Shown: one piece after another, positions 32,390 to 41,392 of the stretch
Position numbering within the stretch: position 1 is the first letter of the stretch
Layout: each line of letters opens with the position of its first letter
Source of the DNA: UBA4665 sp036388555
Lineage (GTDB): Bacteria; Patescibacteriota; Saccharimonadia; Saccharimonadales; UBA4665
DNA: 64,000 nucleotides
Assembly (NCBI GenBank): GCA_036388555.1
Contig: DASVRP010000009.1
Coordinates: forward strand, 26,473 to 90,472
Reading direction: 5' to 3'
Notes under the pieces: generated by a model
The model's database searches: none
Told to the model about the DNA's origin: nothing
The model's input: the letters and a program-made list of their open reading frames with translations, nothing else
Program-made: the position numbers and the translations under genes

Positions 32390-34969
32390 ATGAGTAATAC
32401 TATCAAATCGGTCATAGGCAAGGGGATGGGCGTTCTCGGCGATTTACGCCGGCGGGCGCTCTACCTGGCGGCCACAGCTCTGGTCGGCGGTGCACTCATC
32501 GCCCCTGCCGTCGTCCGGCCGGTCTCTGCCGCTCCGGCAACTGTCGTCAATCCCGGCCTGGAAGAACTGCAGGCCAACAATGTGCCGACCTGTTTCCTGC
32601 AGGCCGGCTGGGGCCAGCATGACGCTGCATGGTCGATCGTACCCGGACATGCCAGCCCGAAGGCCCAATCACTGACGATCGCCAATTACGCCGGTGGTGA
32701 CCGCAAGCTGATGATGGACGAGAATGCCAACTGCGGCCCGGCCGTCACGCCAGGTTCGACCTATCAGTTATCCGTATGGTACAGATCGACTGCTGCCAAG
32801 AACTCATTGACTGTTTTCCGCCATTCGGCAGCCGGCTGGACGTACTGGACGGATCTGAAGGCGTTACCGGCAGCTGCCGACTGGACACAGGCCAGTGGTA
32901 CGACACCGGTAGTCCCCGCCGGCACCGATCAGATCACCTTCGGTATCTCACTTTCTGCCAACGGCACGCTGGTAACGGATGATTACGGCTTCAATGTTAC
33001 CGGCGGCACGACTCCGACCCCGCCGACACCACCAGCCCAGGGCGGTGAACTTATGAACAACGGCGGGCTTGAAGCGGGCGGTGCGATGCCGACCGGTTGG
33101 ATGACCGCTGGCTGGGGTGATGCGAAGCTGACCGGCCAAGTAGTTGGCGGTGCCCACGGTGGTACACGTGCATACTCAATCACCTTGACCGGCCGCACCC
33201 AGGGTGACTACAAACTGCTGCCAGCAGAAGCGACGGCTCCGGCGGTACAGCCAGGCAATACTTACAATATCTCCGCCTGGTATAAATCTACATCAGCCAG
33301 CAACAGCGTGACGCTGTTCGCCCACACTGCCTCCGGCTGGGGCTACTGGACAGATATCCAGACACTGCCGGCATCGGCTGGCTGGTCGCAGATGACTGCC
33401 AAGACGCCAGCTATCCCGGCGGGCGTTGACGCCATCGCCTGGGGCATCAGCCTGTATGCTGACGGTACGCTGGTAACTGATGACTATTCGATGACCCCGA
33501 CGACTACGACAACTCCGCCACCAGTTGCATCGCCGGCAACACAGGGGCAGTGGAGTGTATTGGATTACCAATCTCCGATCCGCGCCATCCACTCCACGCT
33601 GCTTAAGAACGGAAAGGTATTGCTGATTGCCGGTTCCGGCAACAGCACTGAGGATTTCGCTGCAGGCACCTTCAAGGCAAGTGTCTGGGACCCAGTCTCA
33701 GGTATCTTCAATACGCTGAGCGTACCGAAGGACATGTTCTGTGCCGGCCACGTCACGTTGCCTGATGGCCGGGTGCTCATCCAGGGCGGTACCAAAGCTT
33801 ACCCGACGACAGCTGCCGGCGGTGATTATGCCGGCCTGAAAGATTCATGGATTTTTGACCCCGATACCAACACCTTCCTGACAGTAGCCGACGCTAATGA
33901 TGGCCACTGGTATCCGACACTGACGATGACCGGTGACGGCAACATCTGGATGGCTGGCGGTATCAAGGATGACACCACCGGTTCGGTCGTAACCGAGAAG
34001 TTCAACACCGCGACCAGCAGCTGGCTGCCGGCAAACCAGGTACAGCAGACCTGGTCGTTCTGGGGCCTGTACCCGCATATGTTCCTGATGGCTGACGGCC
34101 GGATGTTCTACAGTGGTGGCCACGTATTCGGTGACGGCCTGCCGGGTACCGGCGCATCGATCTACGATGCCGACAAGGGTACGATCGCTGATATCCCCGG
34201 CCTGCGCCAGAAGGATATGCGCGACCAATCGGCTTCAGTCCTGTTGCCTCCGGCCCAGGATCAGAAGGTGCTGATTACCGGCGGCGGTAACATCAATACT
34301 GCCAACCCTGGCATCGCCACGACAGATATCATCGACCTTAAGCAGGCCAATCCTGTCTATCAGCCTGGCCCCGACATGCCGGGCGAAGGCAAGATGTATG
34401 TCAACGCTACCATCCTCCCAGATCGGAAAGTCCTACTGTCGAACGGCGGCAAGCTCAACCGTGACGCCCAGACCAACGTCCTGACCGCTTCCGTCTATGA
34501 CCCGTCGAACAATACGATGCAGTCAGTAGCTGCCGACCCGATCGGCCGCAACTATCATAGCTCTGCGGTACTACTGCCTGACGGCCGCGTCGCCGTATTC
34601 GGTTCCAACCCGGGAGACGGTACGTTCGAGATGCGCATTTCCGTATATCAGCCGGGTTACTTCTTCAAGACAGCGAAGCCGGTAATCTCCGGTGTTCCAG
34701 CCTTCGCGGCATATGGCCAGAACCTGACGTTCAACGTAAGTACGCCGAACAAGACCATTCGGTCGGCCCAGCTTATCCGCCCGATGTCCGTCACTCACCA
34801 GATGGATTCCAATATGCGCCTCGTCGACTTACCGGTGGTCGTCCAGAACGGTACCGCGACGGTCAGCGTGACTGCCAACCGGAACCTGCTACCGCCAGGG
34901 CCATACATGCTGACTGTGACAGATAGTGACGGCGTACCCTCTACCGCGTCATGGGTAACGATAAGATAG
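32390..34969 (+). CDS. Secreted copper-radical oxidase (galactose oxidase-like) with two carbohydrate-binding-like repeats
   Basis: 859 residues. Signal peptide to about 48 (ALIAPAVVRPVSA). Residues about 50-205 and 218-375 are two related beta-sandwich modules (each with WYRSTAAKNSLTVF- or WYKSTSASNSVTLF-type strands). The rest is a kelch propeller plus C-terminal DUF1929 domain. All galactose oxidase active-site residues are found: Cys451 (MFCAGH) and Tyr508 (GHWYPT), which form the Cys-Tyr cofactor, Tyr722 and His723 (NYHSS) and His803 (VTHQMD). It would oxidise a primary alcohol or aldehyde and release H2O2 outside the cell. The excalibur-like gene follows in the same direction. Confidence 0.93.
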   Translation: MSNTIKSVIGKGMGVLGDLRRRALYLAATALVGGALIAPAVVRPVSAAPATVVNPGLEELQANNVPTCFLQAGWGQHDAAWSIVPGHASPKAQSLTIANYAGGDRKLMMDENANCGPAVTPGSTYQLSVWYRSTAAKNSLTVFRHSAAGWTYWTDLKALPAAADWTQASGTTPVVPAGTDQITFGISLSANGTLVTDDYGFNVTGGTTPTPPTPPAQGGELMNNGGLEAGGAMPTGWMTAGWGDAKLTGQVVGGAHGGTRAYSITLTGRTQGDYKLLPAEATAPAVQPGNTYNISAWYKSTSASNSVTLFAHTASGWGYWTDIQTLPASAGWSQMTAKTPAIPAGVDAIAWGISLYADGTLVTDDYSMTPTTTTTPPPVASPATQGQWSVLDYQSPIRAIHSTLLKNGKVLLIAGSGNSTEDFAAGTFKASVWDPVSGIFNTLSVPKDMFCAGHVTLPDGRVLIQGGTKAYPTTAAGGDYAGLKDSWIFDPDTNTFLTVADANDGHWYPTLTMTGDGNIWMAGGIKDDTTGSVVTEKFNTATSSWLPANQVQQTWSFWGLYPHMFLMADGRMFYSGGHVFGDGLPGTGASIYDADKGTIADIPGLRQKDMRDQSASVLLPPAQDQKVLITGGGNINTANPGIATTDIIDLKQANPVYQPGPDMPGEGKMYVNATILPDRKVLLSNGGKLNRDAQTNVLTASVYDPSNNTMQSVAADPIGRNYHSSAVLLPDGRVAVFGSNPGDGTFEMRISVYQPGYFFKTAKPVISGVPAFAAYGQNLTFNVSTPNKTIRSAQLIRPMSVTHQMDSNMRLVDLPVVVQNGTATVSVTANRNLLPPGPYMLTVTDSDGVPSTASWVTIR

Positions 34970-34980
34970 GAGCCGATACG

Positions 34981-35586
34981 ATGTATAAGATTAAACCTGC
35001 CTCCAGAAAGAAACTGCCTACCCGGCTGGCGTTGCCGCTGCAGACTGTCATCGTCATTTTGGCGGCAGTACTATATATCCAGTTCCAGGGAATGCCAAGT
35101 GCTATCACGGCGAACTCGGTCGCTGATAACAGATCCCAGCAGTCCGTTCAGAAAGCCAACCCCGCAGACGCCCAGAAGGCTGCCCGTGCACAGGTAGATG
35201 ACAATAACGGCCGCCCGCAAAGCGGACGAGACCCGGCCTTCCAGCAGCAGTCCAGCCTGGCTTCAGCGGCATCAGCTCCTACTGGAGCCGGTATGCGTAC
35301 TGACAAGCCTGCCGCAGGCGTAAAGGGCGGTCATGACCACCGCGTTGACCCGTCACAGGTCCGTCAGGACCCAATGGCTACCGGAGTCAACTCAGCCGGC
35401 TGCTATATCGATTATGGACGTGCCGGCGACCAGTGTCTGCCAGCCGGAATATCCAAGGGAACTGGTACCGTGAAGTGTGAAGAAGTACGCAAACGTTTCG
35501 CTGAGGGCCTGAAAGTTACCGGCACTGACCGCTTCCGACTTGATTCCAACGGCGATGGTACCGCCTGCGGTGCCGGCGACCGCTAG
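34981..35586 (+). CDS. Anchored protein with excalibur-like calcium-binding end
   Basis: 201 residues from the ATG at 34981, chosen for AGGAGCCGATACG; the frame also opens at 34951 inside the oxidase gene. A membrane segment at about 16-33 (LPLQTVIVILAAVLYIQF) is followed by a long disordered Ala/Gln/Asp region and a C-terminal module with CYIDYGRAGDQCLPAG, KCEEVRKRFAEG and FRLDSNGDGTACG. The DxNxDGxxC end is like excalibur domains, which bind calcium at cell surfaces. It starts 11 bases after the copper-radical oxidase gene and may be cotranscribed. Confidence 0.8.
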   Translation: MYKIKPASRKKLPTRLALPLQTVIVILAAVLYIQFQGMPSAITANSVADNRSQQSVQKANPADAQKAARAQVDDNNGRPQSGRDPAFQQQSSLASAASAPTGAGMRTDKPAAGVKGGHDHRVDPSQVRQDPMATGVNSAGCYIDYGRAGDQCLPAGISKGTGTVKCEEVRKRFAEGLKVTGTDRFRLDSNGDGTACGAGDR

Positions 35587-35612
35587 ACATGTCCCTGGTA
35601 TGGGCCAAGCCT

Positions 35613-37151
35613 TTACTGGTGCTTGACCTTGAAGACGAGGATTTTCTCGCGGCCTGTGCCGAACTCTGTAACGATTTCGCTATTTTTCATAGCTTCACTG
35701 ACCGTCGGGAAGGTGTCATTGAAGCCATTGCCGCCGATGGTCGGTCCGTTCAGGATGATATAATCAATACCTTGCCAGCCACCAAGGCTGGATGTGACGG
35801 CCGGGTCGGTCTCGGTCTTGTAGAGCCAGACTGGATTGGGCTGGGTGAAGCCGCTTCCTTCAAGATCGGACCAAAGGGCTGATTCGACGACGAGCCGGCT
35901 GCTGCGCGGAACATTGTCACTTATCCAGTCTACCGCCTGGCGGCTGGAGCTGTCGATATCGGCTTGGGTAAGTGCCTGGATACGGGATTGCCACATAGGG
36001 GCGACGAATACCGCGCTGGTCACTGCTACGACTGCGACGACGGCGCAGGCAGCGACCTGTCGGCCGAAGTGTCCATGGACAAATTTATTGTGAGTCAAAG
36101 GTTTGAAGACCAGCTTGTCGAGCAGTCCGGCAAAACAGAGGGCGGCGAATGGCAGCAGCGTGATGATGTGCGGATATGGCAGGTAGCCTTCACGGAGCGT
36201 CAGCAGCAGGCCGATCAGCAGCGCCAGGCCGACCGGACGCAGGTTCTTATAGATAAGGGCCGGTATCAGACTGACCAGGCCGAAGGCCAGCAGCCAGAAG
36301 TCGCGCACCAGCCAATAGCCGACCAGTCCGTGCGCCTGGGTGCCTTCCTGGAAGATGCTGCCGGTCCCGGCCCGGCCGAATATCTGCCAGATGAATGTTC
36401 CTATCAGTGAGACATGCCCCTGGCCCGGTAGAAGCTCGTTCTTGAGGACGGCGTACAGCACATACGTAGCGCTGATCATCATGAAGACGACGCCGAATGC
36501 AGTCAAGGTATAGCGGCGGTTACGCGGGTCACCGCTACGCCACAGGGCATAGATCAGGACTGGCAGTAGGGCGAGGAACGTCTCTTTGCTGAGGATGGCG
36601 AAAGCCATGCAGACGGCACTGCCGACGGCGGCCAGCAAACTACGGCGCGGGCTCAGTGCCAGGACGAACGCGGCCAGCAGCCAGGGCATGGCAACGTTAT
36701 CAAGCAGGACGTAGCGGCTGAACTCGATACTCAGCGGACTCAGCGCGTACAACAGCCCACCGATTGCCGAAGCTACCACTCCGAGACCGAGACGCCGCGC
36801 CAGTGCATAGAGCAGTACGACAGAAAAGGTATGCAGTATCACCATGAATTCACGGCCGGCACTGATTGCGGAATCATAGCGCTCAAACCCCTGGGTGACC
36901 ATCAGATAGGCGGCGATCTGTATCCAGCCCAGCGGTGGGTGGTCATACCAGTAGGTGTAGTGGGTCAGCTGGCCCTTCTCCTCGATTGCCCAAGCCTGGG
37001 AGATGTAGGTGCCTTCATCTTCGAAGCGCTGTGGGTAGTTGGCCATGTTGGTCATGCTGACGGCCGCAGTGACGCCGGCCAAGACGAGCATGGCTGCGAC
37101 GTCGAGCTTGTGCCGTTTGAGCCATGAACCGATAGCTGCAAGCCTAGACAT
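35613..37151 (-). CDS. GT39/ArnT-like membrane glycosyltransferase
   Basis: 512 residues with about ten or eleven hydrophobic segments. The catalytic first loop has FEDEGTYISQAWAIEEKGQ and YDHPPLGWIQIAAYL, as in polyprenyl-phosphate-sugar-dependent transferases of the GT39/ArnT/PMT group. It would move a sugar from a lipid carrier to a protein or lipid on the outer face. Its start codon overlaps the end of the large GT2 fusion gene (8-base overlap), so the two are coupled: the upstream enzyme can make the lipid-linked sugar this enzyme uses. Confidence 0.9.
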   Translation of the reverse strand: MSRLAAIGSWLKRHKLDVAAMLVLAGVTAAVSMTNMANYPQRFEDEGTYISQAWAIEEKGQLTHYTYWYDHPPLGWIQIAAYLMVTQGFERYDSAISAGREFMVILHTFSVVLLYALARRLGLGVVASAIGGLLYALSPLSIEFSRYVLLDNVAMPWLLAAFVLALSPRRSLLAAVGSAVCMAFAILSKETFLALLPVLIYALWRSGDPRNRRYTLTAFGVVFMMISATYVLYAVLKNELLPGQGHVSLIGTFIWQIFGRAGTGSIFQEGTQAHGLVGYWLVRDFWLLAFGLVSLIPALIYKNLRPVGLALLIGLLLTLREGYLPYPHIITLLPFAALCFAGLLDKLVFKPLTHNKFVHGHFGRQVAACAVVAVVAVTSAVFVAPMWQSRIQALTQADIDSSSRQAVDWISDNVPRSSRLVVESALWSDLEGSGFTQPNPVWLYKTETDPAVTSSLGGWQGIDYIILNGPTIGGNGFNDTFPTVSEAMKNSEIVTEFGTGREKILVFKVKHQ

Positions 37152-39816
37152 GACGGTCTCCAGGTATTGCGGTGACAGGTACCGGCTGTAGTTCGAGTTC
37201 GGTCAGGACGGGTCCGCTGCGATGCTGGCCGCTATGGGTCGTCTTGTACCAACTGGTCTCGCCGCGCAGTTCGCGGATGACCGACAGCAGGGCGGCGGTG
37301 TTCAGGACGACCTGGTAAAAGATCTGGGTGGTGAAGAGCTTTATGTACTGTCCGATTGTGACTTTTCGATTGAATGACTTGCCGAAGTCGTGCAGGAAGA
37401 TAGCATTCAGCATATAGAGCAGACTGACAGGAATCAGCGGAAGATACATGATCATGACAAGGATGACCGGTGCTTTCAGGAAGAAGACTGCCAGCAAGGA
37501 TACCAGCATGAATATGCTGATGACGGCCAGCATGACCGGACCAAGCAGGACGTAACCGGCCAGGAGGCGTTGACGGAAGGTCGGAAGGTCCAGCCAGACG
37601 CCGGCCCGCCATTCGTGGAAGAATCCCTGGTTCCAGCGGACGCGCTGCTTGAACAGGCTGCGCAGGGTGTCTGGCGTCTCCTCGCGGGTCGCCAGGCGCG
37701 GTTCATAATATACGGCGGTTTTCGTCTTGTATTTCGTACTGAGCAGTACACCCAGCGAACAATCTTCAGTAAGGGTGACCGGCCAGCCGCCAGCCTTACG
37801 GATCAGAGAGGTGCGCAGGAAAATGGTATTTCCACCGAGCGGCATGAACTGGCTGTCTGCCTGGAAGGCCATGGCGCTGTTGAACCAGCGGTAGTACTCG
37901 AGGACGTTGTGCAGTGAATACCATGAACTGTCATGGTTCATGAGCTGTACGCCGCCCTGGACGATGCCGACCTCTTTGTCGCGGAAGGCGGCGTCGATGT
38001 GGTCGAGCAGTTCGGGGTGGACACTGTCTTCGGCGTCGACGATACCGAAGACAGTGTAGTTGCGGCTGACGGTCCGCTCCAGGACATAGTTCAGCTGCAA
38101 CGGCTTGTTGGGTTTGGTGTCGGGCGCCAGCGGATATTCCATGACTTCGATGCGCAGCTCATCCTTGGCAGCTCCATATGCTGCGGCCAAAGTCTCGGTA
38201 TCGTCATCGCAAATGATCGTGATGATGCGGACGTTCGGATGCGTCTGTTTGACCAGCTGCTTCAGGGTATCGGCCAGGACTGCCGATTCGTGGCGGGCCG
38301 GGACTATCAGGCAGAAGCGCTCTTTCGGCCCCTCGGTGACCGGCTTCGGAAACCGCAGGCGTTCGACGGCGTCCGGTTCACGATAGGCATAGACCATGCG
38401 CCAGACTTCCAGGCTGGCCTGTAGGAACAGGGCCAGACCGCTGAAGGCCAGGATGATCGGCAGTGCGTTCGACGGTGCCATGCTGATGCTGGCCGCGATG
38501 ACGACGATCAGCAGACCGGACAGGGCAAGGCCGATCGGGAAGCGGCCGGTGCGTGCCAGGACTTCAGCGCGTTTTTTGGGCTTCGGCTCAGCGAAGGCCC
38601 AGCGGTCACTGATCTCATAGTTCAGAGCCATGATGGCAAGTAAGGTAATTACATTTGCGACCAGGTAATTGATGGAGATGTCGTAGGCGTTTCCGGCCAG
38701 GGTCAATGAGAAGCTGACGCTGATCAGCCAGGCGAACAGGAAGTAGTTGATGACAGTCGTAGCGGCCCGCGATACCAGGAATTTATGGGCTGCCAGACGG
38801 CTGATGGTGCGCTCGCGCCAGGTTATACGACGGTTAAGGAAGTAATTCAGCCAGAAGGTTACGGCGAGCTGCAGGGCATTTGCAGCCAGTGGCGACCAAC
38901 CGGCGACCTCGACGAGCAGGTAGAGTAGGGCCATACCGATAGCGAATACCGAACCGCCGATGAAACCGAACTGGAAGAACTTCGGCAGGGACGTGAAGAA
39001 CCGGGCGATCTGGCCGAAGCGCAGGCTCAGGAGCTGGGTCAAGAATTCGAAGCCTTGCTTGAGCGAGCCATGGCTGGCACCAGCCACCCGTTCGGCGAAC
39101 TGCAGCGGCACCTCGGCGACGGAAAGCTTTGGATGTGTCGCCAGGATCTCCAAGAGGATCTTGAAGCCTTTCGGTCGCAGGCGGCTGCGATCGATCTTGG
39201 ACTTGTTAACGAGGAAATAACCTGTCATCGGGTCGCTGACCGGGCGGAGTCGCAACGGAAAGAACAGCTTCGCTAACATGGTCGAACCGCGTGACACCAG
39301 GTGCCGGATGCCGCCGTCAAGGCCTTCGGCGCTGCCGCCTTTGGTATAGCGGGAAGCGATGACGATATCTTTCTCGGCCCCGGCATCGATCATATCAGGG
39401 AGGAGTTCTGGCGGGTGCTGCAGGTCGCCGTCCATGACGATGATCTGCTCACTGGCGGCTGATCGCATACCGTCGGCGACGGCGCCGGACAGGCCGCCCC
39501 AGCGCTTCTCACCGGTGCGATGGAAGATATTGACGTCGAAGTCCTGGGAGCAATACATCATGCGGGCGATCGTGACCTGGGATATACTGGCGGTATCGCG
39601 GCTGTCATCGACGAACAGGACGGCGACCTTACGTCCCGAGACTGCCGACTGGATCCGGGCGATCAGCGGCAGTACGTTGTCGGCCTCATTCATGGCCGGA
39701 ATGACAATCGTCGTATCAGGGGTAAATTTTGTTTTTTTGACCCGCTGCGGGGCGCGTTTAGCCAAGGTAGGGATACGGGACGTCTTTAGTCTGGTAAATC
39801 GGTTATGTATTGGCAC
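37144..39816 (-). CDS. Double GT2 glycosyltransferase with central GtrA-like membrane domain
   Basis: 890 residues, three parts. About 30-265: a dolichyl/polyprenyl-phosphate sugar synthase (TTIVIPAMNEADNV, FVDDSRD, MDGDLQHPPELL, DPMTGYFLV). About 285-410: a GtrA-like set of four membrane segments (FGFIGGSVFAIGMALLYLL, FWLNYFLNRRITW). About 435-890: a second GT2 enzyme with membrane segments on both sides (CLIVPARHESAVL, IVDAEDSVHPE, LTEDCSLGV, QRVRWNQGF), of the processive-synthase layout. Start is GTG. A chain combining lipid-sugar synthesis, flipping and a second transferase is unusual. It overlaps the GT39 gene downstream. Confidence 0.92.
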   Translation of the reverse strand: MPIHNRFTRLKTSRIPTLAKRAPQRVKKTKFTPDTTIVIPAMNEADNVLPLIARIQSAVSGRKVAVLFVDDSRDTASISQVTIARMMYCSQDFDVNIFHRTGEKRWGGLSGAVADGMRSAASEQIIVMDGDLQHPPELLPDMIDAGAEKDIVIASRYTKGGSAEGLDGGIRHLVSRGSTMLAKLFFPLRLRPVSDPMTGYFLVNKSKIDRSRLRPKGFKILLEILATHPKLSVAEVPLQFAERVAGASHGSLKQGFEFLTQLLSLRFGQIARFFTSLPKFFQFGFIGGSVFAIGMALLYLLVEVAGWSPLAANALQLAVTFWLNYFLNRRITWRERTISRLAAHKFLVSRAATTVINYFLFAWLISVSFSLTLAGNAYDISINYLVANVITLLAIMALNYEISDRWAFAEPKPKKRAEVLARTGRFPIGLALSGLLIVVIAASISMAPSNALPIILAFSGLALFLQASLEVWRMVYAYREPDAVERLRFPKPVTEGPKERFCLIVPARHESAVLADTLKQLVKQTHPNVRIITIICDDDTETLAAAYGAAKDELRIEVMEYPLAPDTKPNKPLQLNYVLERTVSRNYTVFGIVDAEDSVHPELLDHIDAAFRDKEVGIVQGGVQLMNHDSSWYSLHNVLEYYRWFNSAMAFQADSQFMPLGGNTIFLRTSLIRKAGGWPVTLTEDCSLGVLLSTKYKTKTAVYYEPRLATREETPDTLRSLFKQRVRWNQGFFHEWRAGVWLDLPTFRQRLLAGYVLLGPVMLAVISIFMLVSLLAVFFLKAPVILVMIMYLPLIPVSLLYMLNAIFLHDFGKSFNRKVTIGQYIKLFTTQIFYQVVLNTAALLSVIRELRGETSWYKTTHSGQHRSGPVLTELELQPVPVTAIPGDRHV

Positions 39817-40005
39817 GTCGGTCTCACGTCAATTGGATTTTAAGATATCATAAGTTTTACTAATTAGCAACAGTATTGATGTACTATAAAGCTTGTGTTT
39901 ATACCGAACGATGGAGACATCAACATAAGTACAAAAAATTGTCCTTGTGGCCAATAGGAGTACACTAAGCTTAAACATAAGCACTCATGCTTGAGATACA
40001 CAGCC

Positions 40006-41121
40006 ATGCACTCCTTCGACTACCGACTCAAAAAAGCTCCCCTACGGATATTGACTGTCGTGTGCGCGGTCCTCTTTATCAGTGTCATCGGTGTCATCGT
40101 TCTGAACCGCGGAAAAGCTGCCACGGCGTACATATCCACCGAGCCTGATACGGGCTCAATGACGGCAGGGGCGGTCAGGTCGACAGATACTACCGCTTCC
40201 GGCGGGGCTGCAGTCAAATTCCCGGCTGCCGTAGTGCCGCCTACGGGGACACTTACGAAGCTGCCTGCCCAGCCCGCCGTACTGATCTATGGGGGCTCAA
40301 CGGCATTGAGCGCTTATGCCAAGCCTGGCGCGTTGGTAGCTGCCGGCCGCGATAATTACCAGGCACAGGGCTTCAAAGATGTATCTGCGGCTGGCGGCAC
40401 CGTACTGATATATCTTGATGCGATGATAGATGCAAACTATGGCCGGTATCATGCCATGCTCCTGAACGCATCCGAATGCGGTCCGGCATCAGCCCTGTGG
40501 CCAGGCAACCCCCGGGCTAACGAGTGGGGTAATCTGGCAGACTTCCGCGTCGGAGGTGTTATCCAGCAGAAGCTGGAGTGTGTTCTCGAGAAGATGGTCG
40601 CAGAGAACCCACACATGGGCGGCTGGTTCGCTGATGACATCGGCAGTCGCTCGTGGTATCCGGGCTTCAGCTGGGACACATTTGGAGCGGCCAACCAGCA
40701 GGCCTACCGCAATGGCGCTATCGCGCTGACACAGACCTTCCGTAAGGTCGCCGATCGGCATGGCCTGATATTCATAGTCAACGGCACCTGGGGCGGGGGT
40801 TCTCTTGCCGCCAACGGTGGCGGCTATCCTGACATGGCTAAGCACGGCAACGCCCTGGCTGACGGTGCATTCGTTGAGCACCACCCGGCTTCGGCAATAC
40901 CGTATTGGAGCGCTTACGCCTGCTCATCGCAGTGGGCGACACAGTCTACAGTGACCCGTGGGACATCTTTCCATTGGGCGGTGCCGTATACGGCCGCTGA
41001 CCGTGATGCTTTCGCCCGTACTAACTGCTTTGCCTTTGTCGGCGCCCAGGACTCCTATGATTATGTGGCGCCATGGGGCCCGTTCCATCCGACAGGGTTG
41101 CCAAACAAGGTCATGCGTTAG
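40006..41121 (+). CDS. Secreted TIM-barrel glycosidase-like protein
   Basis: 371 residues from the ATG at 40006; a TTG five codons earlier is possible. Signal/anchor at about 15-35 (ILTVVCAVLFISVIGVIVL), then a linker of the kind AAVKFPAAVVPPTG common in Saccharibacterial exported proteins, then a barrel-like domain: VLIYGGSTALSAY, GGTVLIYLDAMIDANYG, GGWFADDIGSRSW and LIFIVNGTWGGGS. The DAM and ADD residues at strand ends resemble acid residues of glycosidase barrels related to GH114-type enzymes. Family not certain. Several Cys could pair. The tRNA-Gly locus follows. Confidence 0.65.
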   Translation: MHSFDYRLKKAPLRILTVVCAVLFISVIGVIVLNRGKAATAYISTEPDTGSMTAGAVRSTDTTASGGAAVKFPAAVVPPTGTLTKLPAQPAVLIYGGSTALSAYAKPGALVAAGRDNYQAQGFKDVSAAGGTVLIYLDAMIDANYGRYHAMLLNASECGPASALWPGNPRANEWGNLADFRVGGVIQQKLECVLEKMVAENPHMGGWFADDIGSRSWYPGFSWDTFGAANQQAYRNGAIALTQTFRKVADRHGLIFIVNGTWGGGSLAANGGGYPDMAKHGNALADGAFVEHHPASAIPYWSAYACSSQWATQSTVTRGTSFHWAVPYTAADRDAFARTNCFAFVGAQDSYDYVAPWGPFHPTGLPNKVMR

Positions 41122-41135
41122 CGAAGGAGGTGATA

Positions 41136-41164
41136 TTGCAAATCGCTATCTGTTAAGGTACAAT
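41136..41164 (+). promoter_or_regulatory. Promoter of the tRNA-Gly transcript
   Basis: TTGCAA (41136-41141) and TACAAT (41159-41164), spacing 17. Transcription would begin near 41171, just before the duplicated tRNA 5' end and about 100 bases before the mature tRNA. Confidence 0.75.
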
Positions 41165-41174
41165 CTTCAGAGTT

Positions 41175-41272
41175 ATGCGGGTCTAGCTCAGTTGTCCTTT
41201 GGCGAAGCCAAAGCAGTCATGATAGCGCAATATGCGCTCTCAACAACTGAACCGCTGCACATTTCACCTCAC
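41175..41272 (+). repeat. 98-base unit with duplicated tRNA-Gly 5' end and a three-stem fold
   Basis: The 21 bases 41175-41195 are repeated exactly at 41273-41293, where they start the real tRNA-Gly. The segment between folds into three perfect stems: TCAGTTGT (41188-41195) with ACAACTGA (41243-41250), CTTTGGC (41197-41203) with GCCAAAG (41207-41213), and AGCGC (41224-41228) with GCGCT (41234-41238). It is inside the tRNA precursor, not between genes. Confidence 0.8.
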
Positions 41273-41274
41273 AT

Positions 41275-41351
41275 GCGGGTCTAGCTCAGTTGTTTAGAGC
41301 GCGTCCTTGCCAAGGACGAGGCCAGGGGTTAGAGTCCCCTGACCCGCACCA
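41275..41351 (+). tRNA. tRNA-Gly(GCC) with U19-A56
   Basis: Acceptor GCGGGTC pairs with GACCCGC; anticodon loop TTGCCAA (GCC) on stem GTCCT/AGGAC region; CCA encoded; 77 nt. The D-loop has G18 then T19 (41293) instead of GG, and the T-loop is TTAGAGT with A56 (41331) instead of C. The G19-C56 tertiary pair is thus replaced by U19-A56. Confidence 0.95.
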
Positions 41352-41392
41352 TATAAAAAGCTCCTGCTGCAAAGTAGGAGCTTTTTATATGG
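41349..41392 (+). terminator. Terminator of tRNA-Gly
   Basis: CCATATAAAAAGCTCCT (41349-41365) pairs with AGGAGCTTTTTATATGG (41376-41392); the stem begins inside the tRNA CCA end. Confidence 0.85.

Noticed and set aside
41175..41272. Group I intron or T-box riboswitch in the tRNA-Gly leader
   Set aside because: The unit is far too short for an intron, is not in an anticodon loop, and has no T-box sequence or terminator/antiterminator pair.
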